64,000 nucleotides of DNA from Solirubrobacter ginsenosidimutans (GTDB lineage: Bacteria; Actinomycetota; Thermoleophilia; Solirubrobacterales; Solirubrobacteraceae): contig NZ_JAPDOD010000019.1 in assembly GCF_027587205.1 (NCBI RefSeq), forward strand, positions 62,001-126,000, written 5' to 3'. The position numbers were made by a program, and so were the translations under genes. The stretch's first letter is position 1, and the number at the start of each line of letters is the position of its first letter. Positions 56,118 through 63,997 of this stretch are shown here, one piece after another. The notes below the pieces were generated by a model, which saw only the letters and a program-made list of their open reading frames with translations, was not told the DNA's origin and made no database searches.

Positions 56118-56282
56118 CTAACGTCTCAGATGCGCTTCGGGCTCGTTGAGCTGCGGGCGTCGCAGCAGCGACGCTTCGACGAGCGAGCGCTGCGACCGCC
56201 GGCCGGCGACGGGCCGTCCGGTCCGGAACGCGCCGTTCGGAACGATCTCGACGACATGAGGAAACTGGAAGCGGCGATTCAT
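56118..56282 (-). CDS. Possible 54-residue protein
   Basis: From ATG 56282 with GAGG eight bases upstream: MNRRFQFPHVVEIVPNGAFR continues with GRPVAGRRSQRSLVEASLLRR. The first half reads like protein, the end like shadow composition. No family recognised. It lies in the otherwise empty interval between the IclR gene and the TCACACCG palindrome at 56382 and would be divergent from the small membrane protein. Confidence 0.35.
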   Translation of the reverse strand: MNRRFQFPHVVEIVPNGAFRTGRPVAGRRSQRSLVEASLLRRPQLNEPEAHLRR

Positions 56283-56381
56283 CTCTCTACCTCGTGTGGT
56301 GCGGGGGACGAGACGATCGTCCGCCCGCGACCGGTGATTCGTCGTCACCTGCCTTCGATGATCGTGGCCGAGTCGTGCGGT

Positions 56382-56404
56382 CGGTGTGACGATCGCTCAC
56401 ACCG
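56382..56404. promoter_or_regulatory. TCACACCG box pair, inverted (palindromic operator)
   Basis: CGGTGTGA (56382-56389), 7-bp spacer CGATCGC, TCACACCG (56397-56404): a perfect 8-bp inverted repeat 42 bp upstream of the small membrane protein start. The same 8-mer recurs in tandem pairs in front of three other genes within 4 kb. Confidence 0.75.
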
Positions 56405-56445
56405 GGCGCGGCGATGCTGCGTGGCCACTCGAACGAAGGAGAGCC

Positions 56446-56688
56446 ATGCAAGCCGCATCCAAGCCACGGAACGTGGTCAGCCGCCAAAACGTCATCAGCC
56501 TCATCACCGGCCTCAGCGCCTGGCTCGGGGGCGTGGCGTTCTGCATCGGCTTCGGCGTCAACGCGCCCGTGTGGGTCGCGGGCATCGTGACCGTGCTCAG
56601 CATCGCGTTCGGCCGGATAGGCACACGGGCGCAGCGCAGCTCCGGCCGGCTCCGCGGACGCGGGGCGTCATCGCCCGCTACGGACTGA
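56446..56688 (+). CDS. Small membrane protein
   Basis: 80 residues from ATG 56446 with AAGGAG six bases upstream. A basic N-terminus (SKPRNVVSRQN) is followed by two hydrophobic stretches (LITGLSAWLGGVAFCIGFGV and VWVAGIVTVLSIAFG) and a basic, Arg/Gly-rich tail. Positive charges on both ends suggest a helical hairpin with both termini inside. No family recognised. It carries the palindromic TCACACCG site upstream, placing it in the same putative regulon as the nickel transporter and DyP genes. Confidence 0.65.
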   Translation: MQAASKPRNVVSRQNVISLITGLSAWLGGVAFCIGFGVNAPVWVAGIVTVLSIAFGRIGTRAQRSSGRLRGRGASSPATD

Positions 56689-56792
56689 CCCCGTCGTCCG
56701 AGGCCGACACCGCACGGCCGCGGTGCGACGCCCGATGCGTCGGCCGCGGCCATGCCGGCAACCAGTCGTCGAACTCGGCCGCCCGCAGGCCG

Positions 56793-57920
56793 TCAGCGCG
56801 ACGCTGCTGCGGCAGCGGCGTTCCAGCGTTCCTCGATACGCGCGAAGCGCCAGACGGCGAGCGCGAGTATCCAGGTGATGAGGAAGAGGCCGACTATCGC
56901 GTAGCCGACGACGTTGAGGTCGAGGTTGGCCGCGAAGCCCCAGATGCCGCCGGTCAGCTTGAGCTTGTCGGCGAGCACGGAGAGCAGTTCCAGCCCGCCG
57001 ATCAGCAGCGCGACGGCGACCGACAGGCCCGTGATCGTGAGGTTGAAGAAGATCTTGCGCACCGGCTGGGCGAACGCCCAGCCGTAGGCGAAGTTCATGA
57101 AGGCGCCGTCGATGGTGTCGAACAGCGACATGCCCGCGGCGAAGAGGATCGGCAAGCAGACGATCGCGTAGAAGGGCAGGCCGCCGGCGGCGGCCCCGCC
57201 GGCGAGGACGAGCAGCGCGACCTCGGTGGCGGTGTCGAACCCCAGGCCGAACAGGCAGCCCAGCGGGTACATGTGCCAGGGCTTCTTCACGGCGCGGGTG
57301 GCGCGCCCGTAGAAGCGGTTCATGACGCCGCGGTGGTTGAGCTGCTCCTCGAGTTCAGCCTCGTCGAAGTGGCCGTGGCGCATCCTGCGGAAGATTCCGA
57401 GGATGCTGACCAGGACGATGAGGTTGAGGATCCCGATCAGCAACAGGAACGAGCCCGAGACCACAGGTCCGAGGAGCCCGGTGGCCTTGTGGAGGGTCGA
57501 GCTGCGGTCCGCGACCGCGCCGTCGAGGCCGCGTACGCCGATGGTGACGAGCACGCCGAGCGCGAAGACGATCGAGGAGTGCCCGAGCGAGAAGAAGAAC
57601 CCGACGCTGAGCGGTCGCTGGCCTTCGTTCATGAGCTTGCGCGTGGTGTTGTCGATCGCGGCGATGTGGTCGGCATCGAAGGCGTGGCGGAGGCCCAGCG
57701 TGTAGGCCGTGATCCCCACCCCGAGACCGAACACGCCGCCGGCACCGACGCGGTAGTGGTGCGGCACCACGACGACCAGCAGCAGGAAGAAGCCGACGAC
57801 GTGCAGGCCGACGACGATCGCGGCGAGCACCGCCGCTCGCCGCCACTCCGCCGGCGTCAGCGACGCTTTGATGCGCCCCCAGCGTGAGCGGCAGATCGTC
57901 AGGGTCGAGAGCGCTTTCAT
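56793..57920 (-). CDS. HoxN/HupN/NixA-family nickel/cobalt transporter
   Basis: 375 residues from ATG 57920; about eight membrane segments. The family signature LRHAFDADHIAAIDNTTRKLM (H-x4-D-H), VGFFFSLGHSSIVF, LGFDTATEVALL and GMSLFDTIDGAFMNFAYGWA are all present. These proteins import Ni2+ or Co2+ through the cytoplasmic membrane. No nickel enzyme is encoded nearby, and the tandem TCACACCG boxes upstream link its expression to the DyP gene block across the divergent promoter. Confidence 0.93.
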   Translation of the reverse strand: MKALSTLTICRSRWGRIKASLTPAEWRRAAVLAAIVVGLHVVGFFLLLVVVVPHHYRVGAGGVFGLGVGITAYTLGLRHAFDADHIAAIDNTTRKLMNEGQRPLSVGFFFSLGHSSIVFALGVLVTIGVRGLDGAVADRSSTLHKATGLLGPVVSGSFLLLIGILNLIVLVSILGIFRRMRHGHFDEAELEEQLNHRGVMNRFYGRATRAVKKPWHMYPLGCLFGLGFDTATEVALLVLAGGAAAGGLPFYAIVCLPILFAAGMSLFDTIDGAFMNFAYGWAFAQPVRKIFFNLTITGLSVAVALLIGGLELLSVLADKLKLTGGIWGFAANLDLNVVGYAIVGLFLITWILALAVWRFARIEERWNAAAAAASR

Positions 57921-57941
57921 TGCGAACACGCTCCCGCCGGC

Positions 57942-57973
57942 CGGTGTGAGTAGGCACCGCACCGGCGGTGTGA
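57942..57973 (-). promoter_or_regulatory. Tandem TCACACCG boxes upstream of the nickel transporter gene
   Basis: On the minus strand TCACACCG occurs at 57973-57966 and 57949-57942, 24 bp start-to-start, ending 22 bp before the transporter ATG. The sites mirror those of the divergent DyP promoter. Confidence 0.75.
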
Positions 57974-57998
57974 TCGCCTCGCGCAGGCCGGCGGCGAA

Positions 57999-58030
57999 TC
58001 ACACCGGACGGGGGACGGTGGATCACACCG
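57999..58030 (+). promoter_or_regulatory. Tandem TCACACCG boxes upstream of the DyP operon
   Basis: TCACACCG at 57999-58006 and 58023-58030, 24 bp start-to-start (16-bp spacer). They are the divergent counterpart of the 57942-57973 pair. The 16-bp spacing also equals that of -35/-10 elements, so promoter hexamer-like function cannot be excluded. Confidence 0.75.
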
Positions 58031-58055
58031 CCCGGGCGCACACTCGGGACACAAG

Positions 58056-58081
58056 GACCGGCAGCGCATGGCGCGCCGGTC
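58056..58081 (+). promoter_or_regulatory. Leader hairpin A (DyP gene)
   Basis: GACCGGC (58056-58062) pairs with GCCGGTC (58075-58081), continued by GCGC/GCGC around an ATG loop. The flanks ACTCG-GGACACAAG and GACTCACCACC-n3-GGGAG resemble those of hairpins at 60383 and 61176. It lies about 17 bp before the GGGAG ribosome-binding site. Confidence 0.6.
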
Positions 58082-58110
58082 GACTCACCACCTCGGGAGA
58101 TCCAACCCTT

Positions 58111-59532
58111 ATGAGTGCCCCAACTTCCTCGGGGAATCTGACCGGCGCTGACCTCAAGGACCACCTCCACGACATCCAGGACAACGTCGTGGAGCCGATC
58201 CTGATGAGGTACGGACGCCACATCTTCCTGAAATTCCACGATGGCGCCAACGCGCGCACATGGTTGCGAGCTCTGTACAAGCGCGTCAACGGGCGCTCAC
58301 AAGAGCACCAGGCCAGAAAATTCACGGTTAACATCGGTTTCACCTACGAAGGGCTGAAGGCGCTCGGACTCTCTCAGCGTTCGCTGGACAGCTTCCCCGA
58401 GGCGTTCCGGGCCGGCATGCGAGGCCGTGCAGCTGAGGTCAGCGATGTCGGGCCGCATGCGCCGGAACACTGGGAGGGCGGCCTCGGCGGCCCCGACATC
58501 CACGCGATGGCCTGGATTCGCACCGACTCAGACAAGGGCCGCGAGGAGGCGATGCAGATCCTTCGCGCCGAGCTGGAGGCGGTCGGCGGCATCGAGATCC
58601 GGTTCGTCCAGGACACGAAGGCGCTCGCGCACGAGAACGGGATCGGGTCCGAGGGCCAGCACTTCGGTTATGCCGATCCGATCTCGCAGCCGGCGATCGA
58701 GGGAGGGCCTGCCCCGCACTATCCCGGCGATGGGGTGCTGGAGGCGGACAACACGTGGCGTCCGGTGAAGCCCGGCGAGTTCCTGCTGGGTTACGAGGAC
58801 GAAGTCGGCCCGGAGGGTACGCAGGCGCCCGAGCCGCTGGAGCTGAGACTGAACGGAACCTATCTGGTCTTCCGCAAGCTCTATCAAGACGTCGCCGCGT
58901 TCCGGCGCTTCCTGGTGACGGCCGCGAGGTCGCTCTACGGCTCCGATGGGGAGTACCACCAGGAGCTCGTGGCCGCCAAGCTGCTCGGTCGCTGGCGCAG
59001 CGGATGTCCGCTGGATCTCTCGCCCGACGCCGACGATCCCGAGATCGCGGCGGATCCCGAGCGTCGCAATGACTTCACCTATGAGGGCGACGACGCGGGC
59101 CTGCGCTGTCCGCTTGGCGCGCACCTGCGGCGCAGCAATCCGCGCGCCACCCCGCTGACACACGCGACCGCGGTGAGGCGGCACCGGCTGCTCCGGCGCG
59201 GCGTCGAGTATGGCCCGCTGCTCCCGGACGGGGCGCTTGAGGACGACGGCGTCGACCGCGGGCTGATCAACATGTTCATCAACGCCGATATCGAACGGCA
59301 GTTCGAGTTCGTGCAGAACGAGTGGATGAAGGGCGGCGAGTTCATCGGCCTCGATCCGGACGAGCAGGACCCGCTCAATGGTGTCGGCGGCGAAGGCTCG
59401 ATGCTGTCAGTCCCCGGGGCCAAGCGACCGTTCGTGTTCGATCTCCCCACTTTCGTCACCGTCAAGGGCGGGGAATACCTGTTCGTCCCGGGGCTGAACG
59501 CGCTCGACGGCTTGATCGAGCGGAGGTTCTGA
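58111..59532 (+). CDS. DyP-type heme peroxidase
   Basis: 473 residues from ATG 58111. A ferredoxin-like N-terminal part contains MRYGRHIFLKFHDG and FTVNIGFTYEGLKALGL. The distal motif reads FGYADPISQPAIEGG: the catalytic Asp is kept but the following Gly of the GxxDG motif is Pro. The proximal heme-binding His is in LRCPLGAHLRRSNPR, and the C-terminal GGEYLFVPGLNAL closes the fold. No Tat signal, so cytoplasmic. DyPs oxidise dyes, lignin-like phenolics or heme with H2O2. Preceded by tandem TCACACCG boxes and leader hairpin A; the SDR gene follows after 2 bp. Confidence 0.9.
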   Translation: MSAPTSSGNLTGADLKDHLHDIQDNVVEPILMRYGRHIFLKFHDGANARTWLRALYKRVNGRSQEHQARKFTVNIGFTYEGLKALGLSQRSLDSFPEAFRAGMRGRAAEVSDVGPHAPEHWEGGLGGPDIHAMAWIRTDSDKGREEAMQILRAELEAVGGIEIRFVQDTKALAHENGIGSEGQHFGYADPISQPAIEGGPAPHYPGDGVLEADNTWRPVKPGEFLLGYEDEVGPEGTQAPEPLELRLNGTYLVFRKLYQDVAAFRRFLVTAARSLYGSDGEYHQELVAAKLLGRWRSGCPLDLSPDADDPEIAADPERRNDFTYEGDDAGLRCPLGAHLRRSNPRATPLTHATAVRRHRLLRRGVEYGPLLPDGALEDDGVDRGLINMFINADIERQFEFVQNEWMKGGEFIGLDPDEQDPLNGVGGEGSMLSVPGAKRPFVFDLPTFVTVKGGEYLFVPGLNALDGLIERRF

Positions 59533-59534
59533 AC

Positions 59535-60323
59535 ATGAGGTCAAATCCGTTGGAGGGAAGAGGCGCGGTGGTGACAGGCGCCGCATCCGGGATCGGCAAC
59601 GCGATCGCGACGGCGTTCATCGCCGCCGGCGCGCGCGTGGTGCTCTGCGACGTCAATGCCGACGGGCTCGAGGCCGCCGCGCACGCGCTCGGCGATCATG
59701 CCATCGCGCGCATCGCGGACGTCTCGGACGAGCGTCAGGTCGAACGCGCGATGCGTGCGGCGCGTGACGCGTTCGGGTCGCTGGACATCGTGGTCAACGT
59801 CGCGGGCTTTGGCTTCATTTCACCACTCACCGAGCTGCCGGCCGAGAAGTGGAAGTCGGTCCACGCGGTGAGTCTGGACGGAGTCTTCTACGGCGTCAAG
59901 CACGGCGCCCGGCAGATGCTCGAGCAGGGCCGCCCCGGCGTCATCATCAATATCTCGTCGGTCAACGCACAGCAGCCGGGCGAGGGGCAGGTCGCCTACT
60001 GCGCGGCGAAGGCCGGGGTGGACATGGTGACCCGCTGCGGCGCACTGGAGCTCAGCGGTCGCGGTATCCGTGTCGTCGGAATAGCGCCAGGGCTCGTGGA
60101 GACACCGTTGACGCGCAATGAGCTGAATGACCCGGCCACGCGCGAGCTCTTCATGAGCATCATCCCGACGAATCGGGCGGTCAAACCCCAAGAGATCGCT
60201 GCTGCCGCCGTCTTCCTCGCGTCGGACGAAGCTGGTTCGATCACCGGTCACACGATCGCCATCGATGGCGGTTCGCTGACTCGGGGCTATCCGGCGCTGC
60301 TGACCGGCCTGCACAGTAAGTGA
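59535..60323 (+). CDS. SDR-family oxidoreductase
   Basis: 262 residues. AVVTGAASGIGNAIATAFIAAGARVVLCDVN (TGxxxGxG and acidic residue favouring NAD), NVAG in DIVVNVAGFGF (variant of NNAG), Ser in IINISSVNAQQ, and the active-site YCAAKAGVDM (Y-x3-K). The C-terminus GHTIAIDGG is classic. Co-transcribed with the DyP gene (2-bp gap). The substrate is presumably an alcohol or ketone made by this cluster; not identified. Confidence 0.92.
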   Translation: MRSNPLEGRGAVVTGAASGIGNAIATAFIAAGARVVLCDVNADGLEAAAHALGDHAIARIADVSDERQVERAMRAARDAFGSLDIVVNVAGFGFISPLTELPAEKWKSVHAVSLDGVFYGVKHGARQMLEQGRPGVIINISSVNAQQPGEGQVAYCAAKAGVDMVTRCGALELSGRGIRVVGIAPGLVETPLTRNELNDPATRELFMSIIPTNRAVKPQEIAAAAVFLASDEAGSITGHTIAIDGGSLTRGYPALLTGLHSK

Positions 60324-60324
60324 A

Positions 60325-60356
60325 TCACACCGGACGGACGAGGGGATTTCACACCG
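60325..60356 (+). promoter_or_regulatory. Tandem TCACACCG boxes upstream of the orphan-protein gene
   Basis: TCACACCG at 60325-60332 and 60349-60356, again 24 bp start-to-start and beginning directly after the SDR stop codon. The extended first box (TCACACCGGACGG) is identical to that of the DyP promoter. Confidence 0.75.
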
Positions 60357-60382
60357 TCCGGACGTACAACTCGACTCGCAAG

Positions 60383-60408
60383 AACCGGCCGCGATTGGAG
60401 CGTCGGTT
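60383..60408 (+). promoter_or_regulatory. Leader hairpin B (orphan-protein gene)
   Basis: AACCG (60383-60387) pairs with CGGTT (60404-60408), with an inner CGC/GCG stem and a 7-base loop. Relative to hairpin A the outer pair changed on both sides (G-C to A-T), a compensatory difference. Flanked by ACTCGACTCGCAAG and AACCCACCACC-AAAGGAG. Confidence 0.55.
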
Positions 60409-60431
60409 AACCCACCACCAAAGGAGTACTA

Positions 60432-61136
60432 GTGTCGCAAATCGACGTGGCTGGACCCAGCTCGAGCGGCGACGCCTGGGGAATGCGCTACCCGGGCCTC
60501 ACCATGCAGACGACCGGGCGCAACACCGTCAAGGAGTTCACCGGCATGTGGCCGCTGAAGGCCGACGCCGACCTCGAGGTGCTGCAGGCGGGATTGGTGC
60601 CGGGCGGCTGGACGCCGCCGGACTCGAATTTCGCGGAGGCGACCACGGCGCTGGGGCTGATCCGCACGGCGCGCTGGTTCGTGGCCAAGACCCAGGACTT
60701 CGATGGCTGGTCCCTGTTCTTCGTCACGCAGTTCGACGGCAGCCTGCCGAAGTACTTCGACGACTTCGTCCTGAACGGCAAGGTCAACCTGCTGAAGGTC
60801 TGGGGCCAGTGCGTCGGGTGCCCGGACGGCCCCGATACGACGGCGGCCGAGGTCGTGGAGTACATCGCACGCGGTCAGCTCAAGACCCTGGCCTGCTACG
60901 ACTTCGTCCCGAACCTCAGCAACAGCCAGATCTTCAAGAACGCGGACTGGTACGAGAAGGCGCTGAAGTTCCAGCGTGCGGTCGCCAAGGGCGACGGCGA
61001 CCTCGAGGCCAAGGTCGACGCCTACCTCAAGGAGCTGGCCGAGCCGTCTCCGTCCGTGCCCAGCGCCGCCGTCATCAATCCCGATGCGGCGCACGACTGG
61101 CAGTACGAGGACGTCGCGGAGTACCTGTCGAGCTAA
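60432..61136 (+). CDS. Orphan 234-residue protein of the DyP cluster
   Basis: Starts with GTG 60432, AAGGAG seven bases upstream. Likely soluble alpha+beta: LGLIRTARWFVAKTQDFDGWSLFFVTQFDGSLPKYFDDFV, then KVWGQCVGCPDGP and LACYDFVPNLSNSQIFKNADWYEKALKFQRAV. The strand-turn-strand with FxxQFDG resembles a family seen next to or within peroxidase-like proteins, but no enzyme assignment is possible. The CVGCP pair of cysteines is the only metal/thiol candidate. It has its own box pair and leader hairpin, so it is probably made at high level. Confidence 0.7.
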   Translation: MSQIDVAGPSSSGDAWGMRYPGLTMQTTGRNTVKEFTGMWPLKADADLEVLQAGLVPGGWTPPDSNFAEATTALGLIRTARWFVAKTQDFDGWSLFFVTQFDGSLPKYFDDFVLNGKVNLLKVWGQCVGCPDGPDTTAAEVVEYIARGQLKTLACYDFVPNLSNSQIFKNADWYEKALKFQRAVAKGDGDLEAKVDAYLKELAEPSPSVPSAAVINPDAAHDWQYEDVAEYLSS

Positions 61137-61175
61137 CCGTCGCGGCCGTTTCGGCGCACACACTCGACTCACATG

Positions 61176-61200
61176 GACCGGCCGCCTCAGGCGGCCGGTC
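61176..61200 (+). promoter_or_regulatory. Leader/intercistronic hairpin C (DUF4331 gene)
   Basis: GACCGGCCGCC (61176-61186) and GGCGGCCGGTC (61190-61200) form a perfect 11-bp stem with a TCA loop, 14 bases before AAAGGAAG of the DUF4331 gene. Flanks ACTCGACTCACATG and GACTCTTGACC match hairpins A and B. No TCACACCG boxes precede it, so it may act in RNA processing or stability. Confidence 0.65.
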
Positions 61201-61223
61201 GACTCTTGACCTAAAGGAAGCAA

Positions 61224-62378
61224 ATGTCTGATCACTTCTCGGGGCCCCGGGCGCTCGCCGGCCCAGCGGGCGACATCACCGACATCTGGGTATTCCCCAG
61301 CCCGCAGCGGCCGGATCACCTGGTGCTGGCGATGGGCGTGCAGCCCGCCGCCACGCCCGGCGCACACTTCTCGGAGGCCATCACCTGCCGCTTCCGGCTG
61401 CGGCCGCTCACCATCTCGGGGGCATCCTTCCCCTTCGCGCCGGAGGCCGAGGAGCTCGTGATCGACTGCGGGTTCGACGCTCCCAGGCCCGCCGGCTCGA
61501 ACGGCACCGTGGTGCAGGACGGGTGGTGCAAGGCCCCCTCCGGCGAGACCGTCCGGTTCGTCGTCGGCGATGCGCAGGGCGCGAGCGGCGACGGCGTGCG
61601 GGTCTACGCCGGCGAGCGGGCCGACCCGTTCTTCCTCGACGTGTCGGCGTGGCTCGAGTCGGTGCAGGCGGGACAGCTCAAGTTCAACGAGCGCGGGACG
61701 AACGCCGTGGCCGGCCTCAACCTCCTTGGGATCGTCGTCGAAATCGACACGCGACCGTGGGTCCAGGCCGGCCGCGGGCCGCTATTCGGCGTCGTCGCCG
61801 AGACGATCGCCGCCGGCCCGCTCCCCATCCGCATCGAGCGCTTCGGCCGCCCGGAGATCAAGAACTTCCTTCTGGCGCAGAAGGGCTTCGACAAGGTCAA
61901 CCTGGAGATCGAGCTGCGCGACCTCTACAACCTCGAGGACGCATTCCACATGAGCGGCGACTACCGTCCCGCCTACGCGGCGCGGATCGACGCCAACCTC
62001 GCGGTCTACGATCGGCTGGACGGCAAGACGGATTGGGAGCTCGGTCCTGACGGGCGCCATCTCCTCACCGATCTGCTGCTCGACGACTACATGGTGGTGG
62101 ACGTCAGCAAGCCGTTCGCCACCGACAGCTACTTCGAGATCGAGAACGCTGCGCTGGCCGGCCGTGCGCACCAGACGTGCGGGGGCCGGTGGCTCGACGA
62201 CGACGCGATGGACACGATGTTCACGTTCATGCTCGGCGGCGTCGACGGCGCGCGGATCAGCGACGGCGTGGACGCGCCGTGGTCGCCGGCCTCGACCACG
62301 TTCCCCTACTTCGCGTCGCCGAACCCGAATCCGCCGGCGGGCGTGGCGGTGCCGGTCGCACCGGAGCACGTGGCCTGA
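61224..62378 (+). CDS. DUF4331-family protein
   Basis: 384 residues. SDHFSGPRALAGPAGDITDIWVFPSPQRPDHLVLAMGVQP is the family's N-terminal signature, with the repeated beta strands (ITCRFRLRPL, VVGDAQGASGDGVRVYAGERADPFFLD, NVAGLNLLGIVVEIDT-type) of a DUF4331 beta structure. The C-terminal part includes LLDDYMVVDVSKPF. DUF4331 proteins are often secreted and of unknown function; no signal peptide is visible here. AAAGGAAG precedes the ATG. The stop overlaps the monooxygenase ATG by one base (TGATG). Confidence 0.88.
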   Translation: MSDHFSGPRALAGPAGDITDIWVFPSPQRPDHLVLAMGVQPAATPGAHFSEAITCRFRLRPLTISGASFPFAPEAEELVIDCGFDAPRPAGSNGTVVQDGWCKAPSGETVRFVVGDAQGASGDGVRVYAGERADPFFLDVSAWLESVQAGQLKFNERGTNAVAGLNLLGIVVEIDTRPWVQAGRGPLFGVVAETIAAGPLPIRIERFGRPEIKNFLLAQKGFDKVNLEIELRDLYNLEDAFHMSGDYRPAYAARIDANLAVYDRLDGKTDWELGPDGRHLLTDLLLDDYMVVDVSKPFATDSYFEIENAALAGRAHQTCGGRWLDDDAMDTMFTFMLGGVDGARISDGVDAPWSPASTTFPYFASPNPNPPAGVAVPVAPEHVA

Positions 62379-63997
62379 TGACCCTCGAACCGACCGTAGC
62401 CGACGTCGCCATCGTCGGCTACGGCCCGGTCGGGCAGGCGCTGAGCGCGCTGCTCGCGGGCCACGGCCATCGTGTCTGCGTGGTCGAGCGGCACACGCAG
62501 CTCTACGCGCTGCCGCGCGCGTTCCGGTTCGACGGCGAGGCCATGCGGATCTTCCAGCGGCTCGGCATCGCGGACGAGCTCCGCGAGGATCTCGGCGAGA
62601 TCGACCATGTCGCCTGGATCGGGGCCGACGGTGAGCCGACCGTCGAGATCGACACGTCGTCTCCGCACCCCTCGGGCTGGCGCCGCGACTACCTCTTCTA
62701 CCAGCCCGCGCTCGAGCGGGCCCTCGATCGCGCGGCGCGCTCGCAGCCGACGCTCGAGCTGCGCCGCGGGTGGGCCTGCGAGCGCGTCGTGCAGCACGAC
62801 GATCGCGTCGCGCTCACGATCCGGCGCGGGTCCGAGCCGACGCCAGGCCACTGGGTGGCGAGCGACGAGACCGCGACGGTGCTCGCGCGCTATGTCATCG
62901 GCGCTGACGGCGCGCATTCCATCGTGCGGGACGCGTCCGGCATCGGGCAGGTCGACCTCGGGTTCTCCGAGGACTGGCTGGTGATGGACGTCCGGCCGCA
63001 CGACATGGCAACGGTCGCCCACCTGCCGGTCGCGGCGGAGTATGGCGATCCGCGCCGGCCCCACATCTTCGTGCACAACGGCACCCGCTACGTGCGCTGG
63101 GAGTTCATGCTCCTTGACGGCGACGATCGCGCGGCCTACGCCTCCGATCCCGCGCTCGCCTGGGCCCTCATCGAGGACCACCTCACGCCCGACGAGGGCG
63201 AGCTGGTGCGCCAGACCGTCTACGAGTTCGGCTCGGCCGTGACCGAGACGATGCGCTCCGGCCGCGCCCTACTGGCCGGCGACTCGGCGCATCTCATGCC
63301 CCCGTTCATGGGCGAGGGTCTGTGCGCCGGCCTGCGCGACGCCGACAGCCTCGCGTGGCGGCTCGACCTGGTGCTGCGCGGCGTCGCCGGCGACGATCTG
63401 CTCGACAGCTACACACTCGAGCGCCGCTATCAGAACCGGACCTCGATCGGGGCCTCGATGCTGATGGGCATGCTCACGTCGACGCTCGACCCGAACGATG
63501 CGGCCGCGCGTGACCGGGCGTTCCGCAGCGGCGCCCAACCACCGGCGCGGGTGATGCCGGGCATCGGCCGCGACGGCTGCGTCGCCCCGTCGCCGATCGC
63601 TCTTCTGGCTGGGGAGCGTGCGGTCCAGGGCGTCGTGGAGGTCGCCGGGAGGACCGGCCGCTTCGATGACGTGGTGGGCCGCGGGTTCGTGTTGCTCATC
63701 GATGGGGGAGACCCGGACGAGGTGCTCGAGCCTCAGCTGATCGCCTACGTGACCGATGAGCTGGGCGGCGTCGTCGTGTCCCTGAACCCGTCGATCCCGC
63801 GCGGGGTCAAGGACGCCGACGGCGCGCTCACCGCCTGGCTGCACGAGAACCGCGTGGCCGCGGTGCTCATCCGCCCCGACGCCTACGTCTTCGGCGCGGC
63901 GCACCAGCCGGCGGGCGCCGCGGAGCTCGTCCGCGCGCTTCGACACGCCCTGAGTGGCCGCACCACCGGCGCGGCTGGACTCGAGCGAGCCGCTTGA
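62378..63997 (+). CDS. FAD-dependent aromatic-ring monooxygenase (MhpA-like)
   Basis: 539 residues. FAD-binding VAIVGYGPVGQALSALLAGHGHRVCVVER, the RYVIGADGAHSIVRDASGI (DG motif), and the GRALLAGDSAHLMPPFMGEGLCAGLRDADSLAWRLDLVL (GD motif) place it in the class A flavoprotein hydroxylases, closest in style to 3-(3-hydroxyphenyl)propionate hydroxylase. The C-terminal thioredoxin-like extension (about 440-539) fits MhpA/PheA. It hydroxylates phenolic compounds with NAD(P)H and O2. Last gene of the cluster in the window; it ends three bases before the edge. Confidence 0.92.
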   Translation: MTLEPTVADVAIVGYGPVGQALSALLAGHGHRVCVVERHTQLYALPRAFRFDGEAMRIFQRLGIADELREDLGEIDHVAWIGADGEPTVEIDTSSPHPSGWRRDYLFYQPALERALDRAARSQPTLELRRGWACERVVQHDDRVALTIRRGSEPTPGHWVASDETATVLARYVIGADGAHSIVRDASGIGQVDLGFSEDWLVMDVRPHDMATVAHLPVAAEYGDPRRPHIFVHNGTRYVRWEFMLLDGDDRAAYASDPALAWALIEDHLTPDEGELVRQTVYEFGSAVTETMRSGRALLAGDSAHLMPPFMGEGLCAGLRDADSLAWRLDLVLRGVAGDDLLDSYTLERRYQNRTSIGASMLMGMLTSTLDPNDAAARDRAFRSGAQPPARVMPGIGRDGCVAPSPIALLAGERAVQGVVEVAGRTGRFDDVVGRGFVLLIDGGDPDEVLEPQLIAYVTDELGGVVVSLNPSIPRGVKDADGALTAWLHENRVAAVLIRPDAYVFGAAHQPAGAAELVRALRHALSGRTTGAAGLERAA

